Shown here: one piece after another, positions 4,802 through 5,131 of the stretch
How positions within the stretch are numbered: the first letter of the stretch is position 1
Layout: each line of letters opens with the position of its first letter
Source of the DNA: Gammaproteobacteria bacterium
GTDB lineage: Bacteria; Pseudomonadota; Gammaproteobacteria; Pseudomonadales; Azotimanducaceae
Length of the DNA stretch: 5,131 bases
Reading direction: 5' to 3'
Assembly (NCBI GenBank): GCA_027293665.1
Contig: JAPUFN010000228.1
Location: forward strand, 1 to 5,131
Translations under genes and position numbers: made by a program
The notes under the pieces: model-generated
What the model saw: the letters and a program-made list of their open reading frames with translations, nothing else
What the model was told of the DNA's origin: nothing
The model's database searches: none

Positions 4802-5131
4802 CGCCCTGCCCGAAAAAACTACTGCGGACCACGACGCGCTGGTCGACAGCTCCGAACAACCCTTTCTCGACCACGTGATAGAGCTGCGTAGGCGCATCCT
4901 GCATGGTCTGCTTGCGGTTATCCTGCTGTTCTTCCCCATCTACTTCTTCGCCAACGACCTCTACGGATTCGTCGCAGCACCACTCATGGCTCACCTGCCA
5001 AACGATGGCAACATGATTGCAACCGAGGTCGCGTCACCATTTCTGACCCCGTTCAAACTCGCGATCTTTGCCGCAATATTTCTCGGCATGCCGTACCTGC
5101 TGCACCAAATCTGGGGCTTTGTAGCCCCCGG
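4794..5131 (+). CDS. tatC: TatC, core signal-peptide-binding subunit of the twin-arginine translocase (5' part)
   Basis: The gene runs off the right edge after 112 complete codons. TatC is a six-helix inner-membrane protein that binds the twin-arginine motif. Visible family features are PFLDHVIELRRRIL (23-36), whose Glu30 and Arg32 align with E. coli Glu15 and Arg17 in the cytoplasmic signal-peptide binding region, a first membrane helix at about 37-52, the periplasmic segment with AAPLMAHLP (61-69), MIATEVASPFLTPFKL (74-89), and a second helix leading into PYLLHQIWGFVAPG. The N-terminus is about 15 residues longer than in E. coli, acidic, and probably disordered in the cytoplasm. The ATG at 4794 shares ATGGCTGA with the tatB stop; GAGGA at 4778-4782 is an acceptable ribosome binding site 11 bases upstream. 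Confidence 0.97.
   Translation, partial: MADALPEKTTADHDALVDSSEQPFLDHVIELRRRILHGLLAVILLFFPIYFFANDLYGFVAAPLMAHLPNDGNMIATEVASPFLTPFKLAIFAAIFLGMPYLLHQIWGFVAP

Overview
This window is an ordinary chromosomal housekeeping stretch of a moderately GC-rich bacterium, almost certainly a gammaproteobacterium. Every gene reads left to right with very little space between genes. The order is the 3' end of hslU, a DUF971 gene, ubiE, ubiJ, ubiB, hisE, tatA, tatB and the 5' part of tatC. From memory, ubiE-ubiJ-ubiB-tatABC matches Escherichia coli. The hslU/DUF971 prefix and a hisE between ubiB and tatA match the Pseudomonas arrangement, but here the pha genes between DUF971 and ubiE and the hisI next to hisE are absent. 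The sequence does not allow a genus call.

Layout. Bases 1-60 are the last codons of HslU, the ATPase of the HslVU protease. Bases 95-481 encode a small DUF971 protein. A 99-base gap follows, holding small inverted repeats but no convincing terminator or promoter. Bases 581-3707 are the ubiquinone block: UbiE (C-methyltransferase), UbiJ (SCP2-type lipid-binding assembly factor) and UbiB (membrane-anchored atypical kinase/ATPase). These three genes are joined by two 4-base GTGA stop/start overlaps. Bases 3738-4076 encode HisE of histidine biosynthesis. A consensus-like -10 box lies just upstream of tatA, followed by tatA, tatB and tatC, joined by two 8-base overlaps. The tatC gene runs off the right edge.

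Functional links. UbiE, UbiJ and UbiB serve aerobic ubiquinone synthesis. TatABC exports folded proteins, among them many cofactor-containing redox enzymes. HisE has no evident functional link and is probably carried by operon position.

I see no undescribed system here. The most distinctive local feature is a tandem 18-bp repeat, seven copies decaying at both ends, that inserts an Ala/Pro/Thr/Glu-rich hexapeptide array into the first beta-hairpin region of the UbiJ SCP2 domain. Smaller oddities are DCA in place of the usual DFG/DCG in UbiB, an acidic residue in the TatA membrane helix, and a hisE without hisI. No mobile elements, RNA genes or CRISPR arrays were seen.
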